A stretch of DNA of 64,000 bases from Pseudomonas paracarnis (GTDB lineage Bacteria > Pseudomonadota > Gammaproteobacteria > Pseudomonadales > Pseudomonadaceae). Shown piece by piece: positions 21,809 to 33,709 of the stretch. The notes below the pieces were generated by a model. It had not been told where the DNA came from and did no database searches. It saw nothing but the letters and a program-made list of their open reading frames with translations. The position numbers and the translations under genes are program-made. The stretch's first letter is position 1. Each line of letters opens with the position of its first letter. The stretch is taken from the NCBI RefSeq assembly GCF_904063055.1, contig NZ_CAJFCN010000002.1:1-64000 (forward strand), given 5' to 3'.

Positions 21809-22021
21809 GTGCGCGGCCTCTTATGAATGATGGGCTGGCACAAGAATAGCTGCCCCTGGCGTGTTGTCTGCCATTCATTGGTTGAATGGCCGCGCCGCGA
21901 CCATCAAGACAGCTAACAAACCGCCGATAGCCTGTCGATAGCGAGAACCGCGCCTCATACCCCTGACAAATACCGACCAACCCATTAGGCTGCTGGAATC
22001 ACTTCTGGCCGGGAATCAACG

Positions 22022-22993
22022 ATGCTTTTTCTTCACCGTTCGGCACTGCCAGCATTGTGCCTGTCACTGCTGTTTACCAGCGTCTTGCCTGTTCAGGCCG
22101 AGGATGCACCCTCGCCTGCCGTCGAAAAACCGGCTGAACGCCAGGCCTTGCCCGAGCGTAGCCAGCAAGAAGCCAGTGCGCTCGAACGGCAGGTGCCGCA
22201 GCAGGAGCAACAGCAATTGCAAGCTGGTAGCGATTCGTTCCTGGCGCTATGGAAACCCGCCAACAGCGCCGAAGCCGAGGGTGTGGTGATTCTCATACCA
22301 GGTGCCGGAGAGAACGCGGACTGGCCGCAGGCCATCGCGCCTCTGCGGCGCAAGTTGCCGGACGCTGCCTGGGGCACCCTCAGCCTGTCATTGCCTGACG
22401 TCAGTGTGGACACCCTGCCGCCACGGCTCATCGAACCGCCGAAAGCGGCGGTCGATACCAGCAGCAAGGAAGGCAGCACCGCTGCCAAGCCGGTCGAACA
22501 GGCCGCCAGTGCCGAGGCCGAGGGCACAGACCCGGCGGTGGTGCCGGGGGCGGATGAACAGGACAAGACCGACGCCAAGCGCATCTTCGACCGTATCGAC
22601 GCCGCCGTCGCCTTCGCCCAGACCCAAAGCGCCCGCAGCGTGGTGTTGCTCGGCCATGGCACCGGGGCCTGGTGGGCGGCACGCTACCTCAGCGAGAAAC
22701 AACCCTCCCAGGTGCAGAGGTTGGTGATGGTGGCCGGCAAGACGCCTGCGGCTCGCCAACCGGACCTGCAACAACTGGCGCCGGCCTTGAAGGTGCCCAC
22801 GGCGGATGTGTTCTATCAAGGCGCCCAGGATCGCAAGAACGCCCTGGAGCGACTCCAGGCGGCCAAGCGCTCGAAGAATGACAGCTATAAGCAGGTGTCG
22901 CTCACGGCGTTACCCGGCAATAGCGCGGCGGAGCAAGAGCAGTTGTACCGCAGGGTTCGCGGGTGGCTGAGCCCGAAGGGCAGCGCAGACTGA
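22022..22993 (+). CDS. DUF3530 family protein, alpha/beta-hydrolase-like, secreted
   Basis: A 323-residue protein with a signal peptide (cleavage probably after PVQA, about residue 26). Then comes a Gln/Glu-rich segment and a region resembling an alpha/beta hydrolase: GVVILIPGAGENADW, and the nucleophile-elbow-like position VVLLGHGTGAWWAARYLS, where the usual Ser is His-Gly (GHGTG). The missing serine suggests it may not be a classic hydrolase. Function unknown. Confidence 0.75.
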   Translation: MLFLHRSALPALCLSLLFTSVLPVQAEDAPSPAVEKPAERQALPERSQQEASALERQVPQQEQQQLQAGSDSFLALWKPANSAEAEGVVILIPGAGENADWPQAIAPLRRKLPDAAWGTLSLSLPDVSVDTLPPRLIEPPKAAVDTSSKEGSTAAKPVEQAASAEAEGTDPAVVPGADEQDKTDAKRIFDRIDAAVAFAQTQSARSVVLLGHGTGAWWAARYLSEKQPSQVQRLVMVAGKTPAARQPDLQQLAPALKVPTADVFYQGAQDRKNALERLQAAKRSKNDSYKQVSLTALPGNSAAEQEQLYRRVRGWLSPKGSAD

Positions 22994-23020
22994 TCACATA
23001 GTCGACCATGTCGCACAACG

Positions 23021-23049
23021 ATGTGGCAGGGGCAAGCCCCCTCCCACAT
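23021..23049. repeat. Single REP palindrome
   Basis: A compact palindrome ATGTGGCAGGGG...CCCCCTCCCACAT in the gap after the DUF3530 gene. It is a different REP class from the GCGGGCTTGCTCGCG units elsewhere and appears alone, not paired. Confidence 0.75.
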
Positions 23050-23069
23050 GGCGTTGAGTGGCGATAGTC

Positions 23070-23837
23070 TCAACGAAAATCCCGCCGCTCGCGAATCAGC
23101 GCATAGGCGTTATGCAACTCTCGGGTTCGTTCGGTCGCCTCCCGCACTTGCGCGGGGCTGGCACCCGTGCCGGCGATCTTGTCCGGATGGTGACGGCTGA
23201 GCAGGCGGCGGTAGGCGCGCTTGATCACCGAAGGCTCAGTGGTTGCCGTCACCCCCAGGATACGCAACGCCTCCTGATAGGCACCGCCACGATTGGCCAA
23301 TGGCTTGCGCTCCGGCGCGTAATCGGTCGCCAATGCCTGAAGCTGCTGTGGCGTCCAGCCCAACCACTTGCCCCACTGGTCGATCAGGTCGCGCTCGGCA
23401 GCATCCGCTCGACCGTCCGCCCACGCCATGCGCCAACAGGCGCGCAGCACGCCTTCCGCCGCATGGGGCTGCGTCTTGAGCACCCGCAGGTAACGGCGAA
23501 CCCGGTCGCTGCCGGACTTGCCCCGGTTGAAGGCGCTGATCGCGCGGCGCTGGGCCGGCTCACTCATGTCCAGTGCGCGCATCTCCTGGCGCGCTTGCTG
23601 GATATGCCCATCGACAACCCGGCCATTACTCTTGGCCAGGCGTCCCAGCAGCACAAACAACAGTTCGTCGTTGCGCAAGGCCGGGCGCCCACCCAAGCGT
23701 TCACGTAACTGCGCCCAGCTGTGCAGTTGCAGACGGCGATCCAGCGCCTGCCCCAGCAATGCCCCCAACAGAGCCCCCGGAATACTGGCAATGGCAAAGC
23801 CAGCCCCGGCGCCGATCAGCGTCCCTGGCCACAACAT
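23070..23837 (-). CDS. djlA: TerB/DnaJ domain protein (DjlA-like co-chaperone)
   Basis: A 255-residue membrane-anchored co-chaperone. A hydrophobic N-terminal segment (GAGAGFAIASIPGALLGALLG) is followed by a TerB-like helical domain and a C-terminal J domain with the HPD motif (RHHPDKIAGTG). The domain order matches DjlA. It lies 1 bp downstream of murU's stop, so it may be in the amgK-murU transcript. Confidence 0.85.
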   Translation of the reverse strand: MLWPGTLIGAGAGFAIASIPGALLGALLGQALDRRLQLHSWAQLRERLGGRPALRNDELLFVLLGRLAKSNGRVVDGHIQQARQEMRALDMSEPAQRRAISAFNRGKSGSDRVRRYLRVLKTQPHAAEGVLRACWRMAWADGRADAAERDLIDQWGKWLGWTPQQLQALATDYAPERKPLANRGGAYQEALRILGVTATTEPSVIKRAYRRLLSRHHPDKIAGTGASPAQVREATERTRELHNAYALIRERRDFR

Positions 23838-23838
23838 C

Positions 23839-25535
<1,697 letters not shown>

Positions 25536-25665
25536 TACAAGGGTCTCCGACGGCGCTAGCCGTCAAGCGGGGCATGCTTTATTATCACGCATCTTTTTCA
25601 GACCATCGAGAGGCGTGCGGCCCAAACCGCGGGCAGATGGCACGCAGGAAGCCCGGACTAATAAG

Positions 25666-28506
25666 ATGGCATTGAAATCCCCCGCGTTTCGTAGAAAATT
25701 TCCGTTGCTGGTAACCGGCAGTCTGCTGGCCTTGCAACCTTTCGCCACCTCATTCGTGGTCGCCGCGGAACAGTATGACTGCTCAGTCTCTGCTTCGGGT
25801 GCCTGGGATTGTGCGCCGAAGACGGCCGCCGCCCCATTGCCACCGCGCCCGGTGCATGACGGTGCTGCCGTCAGCTCGGCCAACAGCACGCCGCAAGGCA
25901 AAGCTGGCGGCAGCGTCGACGCCGAGCCCAAGACCATGCTGGTCACCGAAGCCAAGGGCCGTGGCCTGCGCTCGCGCAGCGCCGACTACAGCCACCTGGA
26001 CTGGGTACCTCGCGACAAGCTGACCGCAGCACAGTTGGCCGAAACCGGCCCTTACTGCGGCGGCGCGTACATCGAGCCGACTCGTCCTGGCATGAACGAC
26101 AAGACGAACAAGAGCGATGCGCCGACCTTCATCGGCGCCAAGGCCTCGCGTTACGAGCAGGAGCAGCAGGTCGCTACCCTGGCCGGTGACGTGGTCATGC
26201 GCCAGGGCAGCATGCAACTGGAAGCGGACGAAGCCAGCCTGTACCAGGCTGAGAACCGTGGCGAACTAAATGGCAAGGTGCGCCTGCGCGACAACGGCGC
26301 CCTGATCGTGGGTGACCACGCTCAAGTCCAGCTCGACACCGGCGCCGCCCAGATCGATAACGCCGAATACGTGATGCACAAGTCACGCATCCGCGGTAAC
26401 GCGCTGTACGCCAAGCGTGCAGAGAATGCGATCATCCGTCTCAAGGACGGTACGTACACCACCTGCGAGCCGGACAGCAACGCCTGGCAGCTCAAGGGCA
26501 ACAACATCACGTTGAACCCGGCCACCGGTTTCGGTACGGCGACCAACGCGACGTTGCGGGTCAAGAACATCCCGATCCTGTACACCCCGTACATCTACTT
26601 CCCGATCGACGACCGTCGCCAATCCGGCTTCCTGCCGCCGAGCTTCAGCACCGGTGGGGAAACTGGCTTTACGCTGGTAACACCGTACTACTTCAACCTG
26701 GCGCCGAACTACGATGCCACGTTGTACCCGCAGTACATGACCAAGCGCGGCATGTTGATGGAGGGCGAGTTCCGCTATCTGACTAAGTCGAGTGAAGGGC
26801 AGTTTGGTGGGGCGTACCTCAACGACGACAATGACGAGCGCAAGAAGCAGACTGATTACGAAAAAACCCGCTATATGCTCAATTGGCAGCATAGGGGTGG
26901 TCTGGATTCGCGCTTGTCGACACTGGTTGACTACACCAAGATCAGTGATCCGTTCTACTTCCAGGATTTGAAGGCCTATCAGGAAGGCGTTCAAAGCCAG
27001 GACTTCCTGAACCAACAAGGTGCTTTGACCTATCGCGGGGATTCTTATCAGGCTCGCCTGAATGTCCAGGCGATGCAATTGGCCACGATTTCACAAATCA
27101 CGCCGTATGATCGACTCCCGCAAATCACCTTTAATGGCTTGCTGCCGTACCATCCGGGGGGCGTCAATCTTTCCTATGAGACAGAAGCCGTAAGATTTGA
27201 CCGCAACCTCAGAAGCGGCAATGTAGTTAACGAAGATGGCGGGCCGTTCAATCCCGATGGTTCCATTGGTGAGCGACGCCTGGATAACTACGTCAACGGC
27301 CTGACCCGCGCAAACGGTACGCGCTTGAACATAGCGCCTGCGATCGAGTACCCGATGACGTCAAGCTACGGCTTTATTACGCCAAGGCTCAAATACGTCT
27401 ACACCAAGTATGACCTTGACCTGGACAGTAAAGGCAAGAAAGACATTGTCGACGGGCAGCTAGCTGCCACGGTGCCTGGTGCAGCTCCATACGCTGGCGG
27501 TGTATTCAAAAGCTCGCAAGATCGTGCAGTGCCAATTGCCAGCATCGACAGTGGTCTGTTCTTCGATCGCAATACCAACTGGTTCGGCAAAGACTATCGT
27601 CAGACCCTCGAACCGCGCGCGTTCTACCTTTATGTTCCCAATAAAGACCAGAGCGATATCCCGGTTTTCGACTCCGGTGAATACTCGTTCAGCTACGCGT
27701 CGCTCTTCCGTGACAACCGCTTCGTTGGTAATGACCGGATAGGCGATGAAAACAAACTGTCCCTGGGCTTAACCAGCCGCTGGATTGAAGAAAACGGCTT
27801 CGAACGCCAGCGTGTTGCCATCGGCCAGGCCTTGTACTTCAAAGATCGTGAAGTTCAACTGCCGGGCGTATTGGCAGCAGACCGCGCCGACGCCCAGAGT
27901 GATGTATCCCCGGTAGCTCTTGAGTATGAGTTCCGCTTCAACCGTGACTGGCGTGCCACGGCCGACTATAACTGGGACACTGAAAGCCACACCCCTCGTT
28001 CGGGCAGCGCCATGTTCCACTACCAGCCGGAAGATAACCCGAACAAGGTGGTCAACCTCGGCTATCGCTATCGCAACGATCAGATCGTCTACAACCAGCT
28101 GACCGGCAAATGGCAATTCGGTGGTGACTTCGGCGAAGAAGGCAAGCCTGGCTTCGTGAAGGATTACTACAAAATCCAACAACACGACTTCTCGATGATG
28201 TGGCCGATCATTCCCCAGTGGAACCTGATCACGCGCTGGCAGTATGACTATGCTCGCAACCGTACCCTGGAAGCCTTTGGTGGTTTCGAGTACGACAACT
28301 GCTGCTGGAAACTGCGCGTCATCAACCGTTACTGGGTTTCCAACGACGAATACACGCAGATCGCCCCTCAGAACGAAAAGGGTGACCACGGGCTCTTCTT
28401 CCAGATCGTCCTTAAAGGACTCGGCGGCCTGACCGGCGCCAAGGTAGAGAGCTTCCTCGACAAAGGCATTGAAGGTTATCGTGAACGTGAAGACAAAGCT
28501 TTCTGA
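25666..28506 (+). CDS. lptD: LPS assembly protein LptD
   Basis: Outer-membrane beta-barrel that inserts lipopolysaccharide at the cell surface with LptE. The 946-residue protein has a signal peptide (cleavage near VVAAEQ), a periplasmic OstA domain ([21 protein letters not shown]..., about 140-260) and a large C-terminal barrel starting near [25 protein letters not shown]. Cysteines for the structural disulfides are present (CEPDSNAW; the late NCCWK pair). The ATG at 25666 follows GACTAATAAG; surA starts inside its last codons. Codon use in 26,750-27,750 is less GC-biased than the rest (see findings). Confidence 0.95.
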   Translation: MALKSPAFRRKFPLLVTGSLLALQPFATSFVVAAEQYDCSVSASGAWDCAPKTAAAPLPPRPVHDGAAVSSANSTPQGKAGGSVDAEPKTMLVTEAKGRGLRSRSADYSHLDWVPRDKLTAAQLAETGPYCGGAYIEPTRPGMNDKTNKSDAPTFIGAKASRYEQEQQVATLAGDVVMRQGSMQLEADEASLYQAENRGELNGKVRLRDNGALIVGDHAQVQLDTGAAQIDNAEYVMHKSRIRGNALYAKRAENAIIRLKDGTYTTCEPDSNAWQLKGNNITLNPATGFGTATNATLRVKNIPILYTPYIYFPIDDRRQSGFLPPSFSTGGETGFTLVTPYYFNLAPNYDATLYPQYMTKRGMLMEGEFRYLTKSSEGQFGGAYLNDDNDERKKQTDYEKTRYMLNWQHRGGLDSRLSTLVDYTKISDPFYFQDLKAYQEGVQSQDFLNQQGALTYRGDSYQARLNVQAMQLATISQITPYDRLPQITFNGLLPYHPGGVNLSYETEAVRFDRNLRSGNVVNEDGGPFNPDGSIGERRLDNYVNGLTRANGTRLNIAPAIEYPMTSSYGFITPRLKYVYTKYDLDLDSKGKKDIVDGQLAATVPGAAPYAGGVFKSSQDRAVPIASIDSGLFFDRNTNWFGKDYRQTLEPRAFYLYVPNKDQSDIPVFDSGEYSFSYASLFRDNRFVGNDRIGDENKLSLGLTSRWIEENGFERQRVAIGQALYFKDREVQLPGVLAADRADAQSDVSPVALEYEFRFNRDWRATADYNWDTESHTPRSGSAMFHYQPEDNPNKVVNLGYRYRNDQIVYNQLTGKWQFGGDFGEEGKPGFVKDYYKIQQHDFSMMWPIIPQWNLITRWQYDYARNRTLEAFGGFEYDNCCWKLRVINRYWVSNDEYTQIAPQNEKGDHGLFFQIVLKGLGGLTGAKVESFLDKGIEGYREREDKAF

Positions 28507-29821
28507 GTGTTTGCGCCCGCTAGTGCTGGGCGCGCTGTTCCTGGGTACTGTTTCGGCACACGCCGCGGTTCAACAGCTGGATAAAGTAGCGGCCATCGTC
28601 GACAACGACGTGATCATGCAGAGCCAGCTGGACCAACGGGTCAAGGAAGTTCAGCAAACCATCGCCAAGCGTGGCGGTGGTGTGCCACCGAGCAGCGTCC
28701 TGGAACCCCAGGTGCTGGAGCGTCTGATCGTCGAGAACCTGCAATTGCAGATTGGCGACCGTTCTGGCATCCGTATTTCAGACGAAGAATTGAACCAGGC
28801 CGTTGGCACCATCGCCCAGCGTAACAACATGAGCATTGATCAGTTCCGCGCCGCCCTGGCTCGCGATGGTTTGTCCTACGAGGACGCCCGTGACCAGATC
28901 AAGCGCGAAATGATCATCAGCCGTGTGCGCCAGCGCCGTGTGGCCGAGCGGGTTCAGGTGTCCGAGCAGGAAGTGAAGAACTTCCTGGCCTCGGACCTGG
29001 GCAAGATGCAGCTCTCCGAAGAGTTGCACTTGGCCAATATCCTGATCCCAACCCCGGACGGAGCCAACTCTGAGCAGCTTAATGCCGCCGCCGCTAAAAC
29101 CCAGGCGATCTATGAGCGCCTGAAAGCGGGTGCAGATTTTGCCCAGATGGCCATTGCTCAGTCCGGCAGCGACAACGCCCTCGAAGGCGGTGACATGGGC
29201 TGGCGTAAAGCCGCTCAATTGCCACCTCCGTTTGATCGCGAATTGAGCGCCATGGAAGTCGGTGGCATTACCCAGCCAGCCCGCACCCCGGGTGGCTTCA
29301 TCATCCTGAAGCTGCTGGAACGTCGCGGTGGCGAGACTTCGCTGAAAGACGAAGTCCATGTTCGTCACATCCTGGTCAAACCGAGCGAAATCCGCACTGA
29401 GGCACAAACCAAGGAACTGGCCCAGAAGATCTACGACCGCATTGAAAGCGGTGAAGACTTCGCCACCCTGGCTAAAAGCTTCTCGGAAGACCCAGGTTCT
29501 GCCCTTAACGGCGGCGACCTGAACTGGATCGACCCGAAAGCTCTGGTGCCTGAGTTCCAGCAGGTTATGGCCGAGACACCGCAAGGCGTATTGTCCAAGC
29601 CGTTCAAGACTCAGTACGGCTGGCATGTGCTGGAAGTGCTTGGCCGTCGCGCCACGGACAACACCACCCAGGCCCGCGAGCAGCAAGCCCTGAGCGTACT
29701 GCGTAACCGCAAATACGACGAAGAGCTGCAAACCTGGCTGCGTCAGATCCGTGACGAAGCGTATGTAGAGAACAAGCTGCCAGGCGCCGAGCAAACAGGC
29801 ACCGACCAGGCACCCCAGTGA
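28487..29821 (+). CDS. surA: Periplasmic chaperone/peptidyl-prolyl isomerase SurA
   Basis: Escorts outer-membrane proteins, including LptD, through the periplasm. About 444 residues: signal peptide ([16 protein letters not shown]), N-terminal chaperone domain from [15 protein letters not shown], and two parvulin domains ([12 protein letters not shown]... and [12 protein letters not shown]...). No ATG is available. Candidate starts are TTG 28469, GTG 28481 (spaced 6 bases from AAGG) and GTG 28487; 28487 gives the family-like MKTKLSE. All overlap the end of lptD, implying translational coupling. Confidence 0.92.
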   Translation: MKTKLSECLRPLVLGALFLGTVSAHAAVQQLDKVAAIVDNDVIMQSQLDQRVKEVQQTIAKRGGGVPPSSVLEPQVLERLIVENLQLQIGDRSGIRISDEELNQAVGTIAQRNNMSIDQFRAALARDGLSYEDARDQIKREMIISRVRQRRVAERVQVSEQEVKNFLASDLGKMQLSEELHLANILIPTPDGANSEQLNAAAAKTQAIYERLKAGADFAQMAIAQSGSDNALEGGDMGWRKAAQLPPPFDRELSAMEVGGITQPARTPGGFIILKLLERRGGETSLKDEVHVRHILVKPSEIRTEAQTKELAQKIYDRIESGEDFATLAKSFSEDPGSALNGGDLNWIDPKALVPEFQQVMAETPQGVLSKPFKTQYGWHVLEVLGRRATDNTTQAREQQALSVLRNRKYDEELQTWLRQIRDEAYVENKLPGAEQTGTDQAPQ

Positions 29822-30807
29822 AACCCCAGCGTTTCGCGGTGACACCCGGCGAGCCAGCCGGCATTGGTCCAGACCTGTGCCTGCTGCTCGCCTCGCAACC
29901 CCAGCCACACCCCCTGATTGCCATTACCAGCCGCGACCTGCTCCTTGAGCGGGCCGCGCAACTGGGTGTGGCCGTCAACCTGCTGGACGTGGCGCCGGGC
30001 AACTGGCCCGACCTGCCGGCCCCCGCCGGCAGCCTGTATGTGTGGGACACCCCGCTGCAAGCCAAAGTGGTTGCAGGGCAGTTGAATACGGCCAACGCGG
30101 CATTTGTGCTGGAGACGTTGACCCGTGCGGGCCAAGGCTGCATCGACGGCGACTTCGCCGGCATGATTACCGCACCGGTGCACAAAGGTGTGATCAACGA
30201 ATCCGGTATCGCCTTTTCCGGCCATACCGAATTCCTCGCGGAACTAACCCATACCGCTCAAGTGGTGATGATGCTCGCCACCCGCGGCCTGCGTGTGGCG
30301 CTGGTGACCACCCACTTGCCGCTGCGTGAAATCGCCGATGCCATCACTGCCGAGCGTGTGGAGCGTGTCACGCGCATCCTGCACAGCGACCTGCAACACA
30401 AATTCGGCATTGCCCAACCGCGTATCCTGGTCTGTGGGCTTAACCCCCACGCCGGTGAAGGCGGCCACTTGGGCCATGAAGAAATCGACATCATTGAACC
30501 GACATTAGAGCGCCTGCGCCAAGAAGGCATGGACCTACGCGGCCCATTGCCTGCAGACACTCTGTTCACCCCCAAATATCTGGAGCACTGCGACGCAGTG
30601 CTGGCGATGTACCACGACCAGGGGCTGCCCGTGCTGAAATACAAAGGCTTCGGCGCCGCAGTCAACGTGACACTGGGCCTGCCGATCATCCGCACTTCCG
30701 TCGACCATGGCACCGCCCTGGACCTCGCAGGCAGCGGCAAGATCGATACCGGCAGCCTGCACGTGGCCCTGGAAACCGCCTATCAGATGGCCGAGACCCG
30801 TATATGA
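29818..30807 (+). CDS. pdxA: 4-hydroxythreonine-4-phosphate dehydrogenase
   Basis: Oxidises 4-phosphohydroxy-L-threonine in pyridoxal phosphate synthesis. The 329-residue protein shows [36 protein letters not shown] with metal-binding His, and [17 protein letters not shown]. The start is GTG at 29818, overlapping the surA stop (CAGTGA), and the end overlaps rsmA by 4 bp. Confidence 0.95.
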   Translation: MKPQRFAVTPGEPAGIGPDLCLLLASQPQPHPLIAITSRDLLLERAAQLGVAVNLLDVAPGNWPDLPAPAGSLYVWDTPLQAKVVAGQLNTANAAFVLETLTRAGQGCIDGDFAGMITAPVHKGVINESGIAFSGHTEFLAELTHTAQVVMMLATRGLRVALVTTHLPLREIADAITAERVERVTRILHSDLQHKFGIAQPRILVCGLNPHAGEGGHLGHEEIDIIEPTLERLRQEGMDLRGPLPADTLFTPKYLEHCDAVLAMYHDQGLPVLKYKGFGAAVNVTLGLPIIRTSVDHGTALDLAGSGKIDTGSLHVALETAYQMAETRI

Positions 30808-31616
30808 CTGAGCATTACCAACACCGGGCGCGCAAGCGCTTCGGGCAGAACTTCCTGCATGACGCTGGCGTAATCGATCGCATCCTGCGCTCCATCCATG
30901 CCAAGCCAGAAGACCGCCTGCTGGAAATCGGCCCAGGCCAGGGCGCGCTGACCCAGGGCCTGCTGGCCAGCGGCGGGCAACTGGACGTCGTGGAACTGGA
31001 CAAGGACCTGATCCCGATCCTCAACCAGCAGTTCGCCGGCAAAACCAACTTCAACCTGCACCAGGGCGACGCGCTGAAGTTCGACTTCAACAGCCTTGGC
31101 GCTGCGCCCAACAGCCTGCGGGTGGTGGGTAACCTGCCGTACAACATCTCCACGCCGCTGATTTTTCACCTGCTGAACAACGCCGGGATCATCCGCGACA
31201 TGCACTTCATGCTGCAAAAGGAAGTGGTGGAGCGCCTGGCCGCAGGCCCTGGCGGTGGTGACTGGGGCCGCTTGTCGATCATGGTCCAGTATCACTGCCG
31301 CGTAGAGCACCTGTTCAACGTCGGCCCGGGCGCGTTCAACCCGCCACCGAAGGTCGATTCAGCCATCGTGCGCCTGGTGCCGCATGCCGTACTGCCGCAC
31401 CCGGCCAAGGATCACAAACTGCTGGAACGTGTGGTACGCGAAGCGTTCAACCAACGCCGCAAGACCTTGCGTAACACACTCAAAGCCCTGCTGAGCAATG
31501 CTGAAATCGAAGCCGCCGGCGTCGACGGCGGCCTGCGCCCCGAGCAACTGGACCTGGCCGCGTTCGTGCGCCTGGCTGACCAGCTTGCCATCCAGCCAGC
31601 GCCAACAGCGCAATAG
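30804..31616 (+). CDS. rsmA: 16S rRNA (adenine1518-N6/adenine1519-N6)-dimethyltransferase
   Basis: Dimethylates two adenosines near the 3' end of 16S rRNA. The 270-residue protein has the N-terminal [15 protein letters not shown]-binding [15 protein letters not shown] and catalytic NLPYNIST. Fourth gene of the coupled lptD-surA-pdxA-rsmA series; a REPIN follows. Confidence 0.97.
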   Translation: MTEHYQHRARKRFGQNFLHDAGVIDRILRSIHAKPEDRLLEIGPGQGALTQGLLASGGQLDVVELDKDLIPILNQQFAGKTNFNLHQGDALKFDFNSLGAAPNSLRVVGNLPYNISTPLIFHLLNNAGIIRDMHFMLQKEVVERLAAGPGGGDWGRLSIMVQYHCRVEHLFNVGPGAFNPPPKVDSAIVRLVPHAVLPHPAKDHKLLERVVREAFNQRRKTLRNTLKALLSNAEIEAAGVDGGLRPEQLDLAAFVRLADQLAIQPAPTAQ

Positions 31617-31633
31617 GGTTCAACACCCTCCAA

Positions 31634-31722
31634 TGTGGGAGCGGGCTTGCTCGCGAATGCGGTGGATCAGTTATAGATCAGTTGACTGACGCACCGCATT
31701 CGCGAGCAAGCCCGCTCCCACA
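31634..31722. repeat. REPIN between rsmA and apaG
   Basis: Inverted REP units TGTGGGAGCGGGCTTGCT... and its complement around a 30-bp centre. The arms are almost identical to those of the element at 17432-17524, so both belong to the same REPIN family. Confidence 0.92.
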
Positions 31723-31853
31723 GGTTTAACCGCGTTACGTTGATAGAGTCGTTTCATCAAGTTCAAGAGCCCAGACAGCATGTCTGGCCTAGTGCCCACC
31801 TCTTGGCCTAGACTGACCCGCATCTGCTGTCCTTCGCTTTTAAGGCCTCTTGC

Positions 31854-32234
31854 ATGTCCGATCCTCGCTATCAGATAGACGTCAGCGTCGTCACCCGCTT
31901 CCTGGCGGACCAATCGCAACCCGAACATAACCGCTTCGCCTTTGCCTACACCATTACAGTGAAGAACAACGGGCTGGTGCCGGCCAAGCTGCTGTCGCGC
32001 CACTGGGTCATCACCGATGGCGACGGCCAGGTCGAGGAAGTGCGCGGGGCAGGCGTTGTCGGCCAGCAACCGTTGATCGACAGCGGCGCCAGCCACACTT
32101 ATAGCAGCGGCACGGTAATGACCTCCAAGGTCGGCACCATGCAAGGCTCGTATCAAATGAAGGCCACCGACGGCCAACTGTTCGATGCAATCATCAAGCC
32201 CTTCCGCCTGGCTGTGCCAGGAGCCCTGCACTGA
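31854..32234 (+). CDS. apaG: Co2+/Mg2+ efflux protein ApaG
   Basis: A 126-residue single-domain fibronectin-III-like ApaG protein; function is uncertain despite the name. It contains [29 protein letters not shown] and the glycine-rich [12 protein letters not shown] signature. Its stop overlaps the apaH start by one base (TGATG). Confidence 0.93.
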   Translation: MSDPRYQIDVSVVTRFLADQSQPEHNRFAFAYTITVKNNGLVPAKLLSRHWVITDGDGQVEEVRGAGVVGQQPLIDSGASHTYSSGTVMTSKVGTMQGSYQMKATDGQLFDAIIKPFRLAVPGALH

Positions 32235-33085
32235 TGGCGACGTACGCGGTCGGCGACCTGCAAGGTTGCCTGGACCCTCTCAAGCGCCTGCTGGAGCGCG
32301 TAGCCTTCGACCCGGCAAATGATCGCTTGTGGTTGGTGGGAGACTTGGTTAACCGGGGCCCACAGTCCCTGGAAACCCTGCGCTACCTCTATGGCCTGCG
32401 TGATTCCTTGGTATGCGTGCTGGGCAACCATGACCTGCATCTGCTTGCGGCCGGCAACACTATCGAGCGCCTCAAAAAAGGCGACACCCTGCGGGAAATT
32501 CTCGAAGCCCCAGACCGCGCTCAACTGCTCGACTGGCTGCGCCGGCAAAAACTCATGCACTACGACGAGGATCGCAACATGGCCTTGGTGCATGCCGGTA
32601 TCCCGCCGCAGTGGACGCTGAAAAAAGCCCTCAAGTGCGCCGCCGAAGTTGAAAGTGCATTGGCTGATGACAACCTGTACACCGCTTACCTCGACGGCAT
32701 GTACGGCAACGACCCAGTGAAGTGGGACAACGACCTCACCGGCGTGGCCCGCCTGCGAGTCATCACCAACTACTTCACGCGGATGCGCTTCTGCACGGCC
32801 GAAGGCAAACTGGACCTCAAGAGCAAGGAAGGCGCCGACACCGCCCTGCCCGGCTACAAGCCCTGGTTCGCCTACAAGGAACGCAAGACCCGAGACACAA
32901 AGATCATCTTTGGCCACTGGGCCGCGCTGGAAGGCAAGTGCGATGAACCCGGCGTGTTCGCCCTCGACACCGGTTGCGTGTGGGGCGGTGCCATGACCCT
33001 GATGAACATCGACACGGGCAAGCGCCTCGACTGCCAGTGCGAATCGCCCCTTTCCATTACCCTGCCGGCCACCGCCAAGCAATAG
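32234..33085 (+). CDS. apaH: Symmetrical bis(5'-nucleosyl)-tetraphosphatase
   Basis: Hydrolyses Ap4A and related alarmones. The 283-residue calcineurin-like phosphatase has the metal motifs [14 protein letters not shown] and GNHDLHLL, and a late [12 protein letters not shown]. Translationally coupled to apaG and followed after 9 bp by glpE. Confidence 0.96.
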   Translation: MATYAVGDLQGCLDPLKRLLERVAFDPANDRLWLVGDLVNRGPQSLETLRYLYGLRDSLVCVLGNHDLHLLAAGNTIERLKKGDTLREILEAPDRAQLLDWLRRQKLMHYDEDRNMALVHAGIPPQWTLKKALKCAAEVESALADDNLYTAYLDGMYGNDPVKWDNDLTGVARLRVITNYFTRMRFCTAEGKLDLKSKEGADTALPGYKPWFAYKERKTRDTKIIFGHWAALEGKCDEPGVFALDTGCVWGGAMTLMNIDTGKRLDCQCESPLSITLPATAKQ

Positions 33086-33094
33086 GAGCCCGCC

Positions 33095-33424
33095 ATGACC
33101 GAATTCAAACGTATCCCTCCCCAAGAAGCACAGACCCTGCGCGAGCAAGGTGCCGTAGTCGTCGACATCCGCGACCAGCCTACTTATGCCGCCGCTCACA
33201 TCTCCGGCGCCCAGCACTTGGACAACGTCAACATCGCCGACTTCATCCGCGCCGCCGACCTCGATGCACCGCTGATCGTCGCCTGCTACCACGGCAATTC
33301 CAGCCAGAGTGCAGCCGCGTATCTGATCAGCCAGGGTTTCTCTGACGTCTACAGCCTGGACGGCGGGTTTGAGCTGTGGCGTACGACCTATCCCGCGGAA
33401 ATTTCCTCGGGCGATTCGCAATAA
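33095..33424 (+). CDS. glpE: Thiosulfate sulfurtransferase GlpE
   Basis: A 109-residue single-domain rhodanese. The catalytic loop is VACYHGNSS with C64. Preceded by AGGAG. It ends the apaG-apaH-glpE group. Confidence 0.93.
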   Translation: MTEFKRIPPQEAQTLREQGAVVVDIRDQPTYAAAHISGAQHLDNVNIADFIRAADLDAPLIVACYHGNSSQSAAAYLISQGFSDVYSLDGGFELWRTTYPAEISSGDSQ

Positions 33425-33709
33425 TTTTTTTCACACCCCGCTACCCCGCGTGACGCTTGGGCTTGCGCCGTTTCTGACGAACGGCGCGGCTAAACTAATT
33501 GCGCATCGCGCCTTGACCTCCCGGATTCCGAACTATCCTTAAGCGCAGGCCATCCGAATCAGGGGAGAGCCGGTACACCGGCGTACGGGTCATCGGTAGC
33601 GTTTCAGGGTGTTCTGGGGGGAAAACAGCCATTGGCGTGCGTCAATGACTGCCAGCATCGACTGATTGATCCGGCGTCGGCTCCACGTATCGAGCGAGGT
33701 GACGACGTC
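33425..33709 (+). promoter_or_regulatory. Intergenic region before prkA with sigma-S-like promoter
   Basis: It contains a perfect 8-bp stem-loop (33465-33472 with 33480-33487) without a U tract, and a candidate promoter: TTGACC (33513-33518), 15-bp spacer and CTATCCTTAA (33533-33542), close to the sigma-S extended -10 CTATACTTAA. yeaGH of E. coli is sigma-S dependent, which fits. A leader of about 165 nt follows, containing a small hairpin GCCGG-TACA-CCGGC. Confidence 0.45.
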
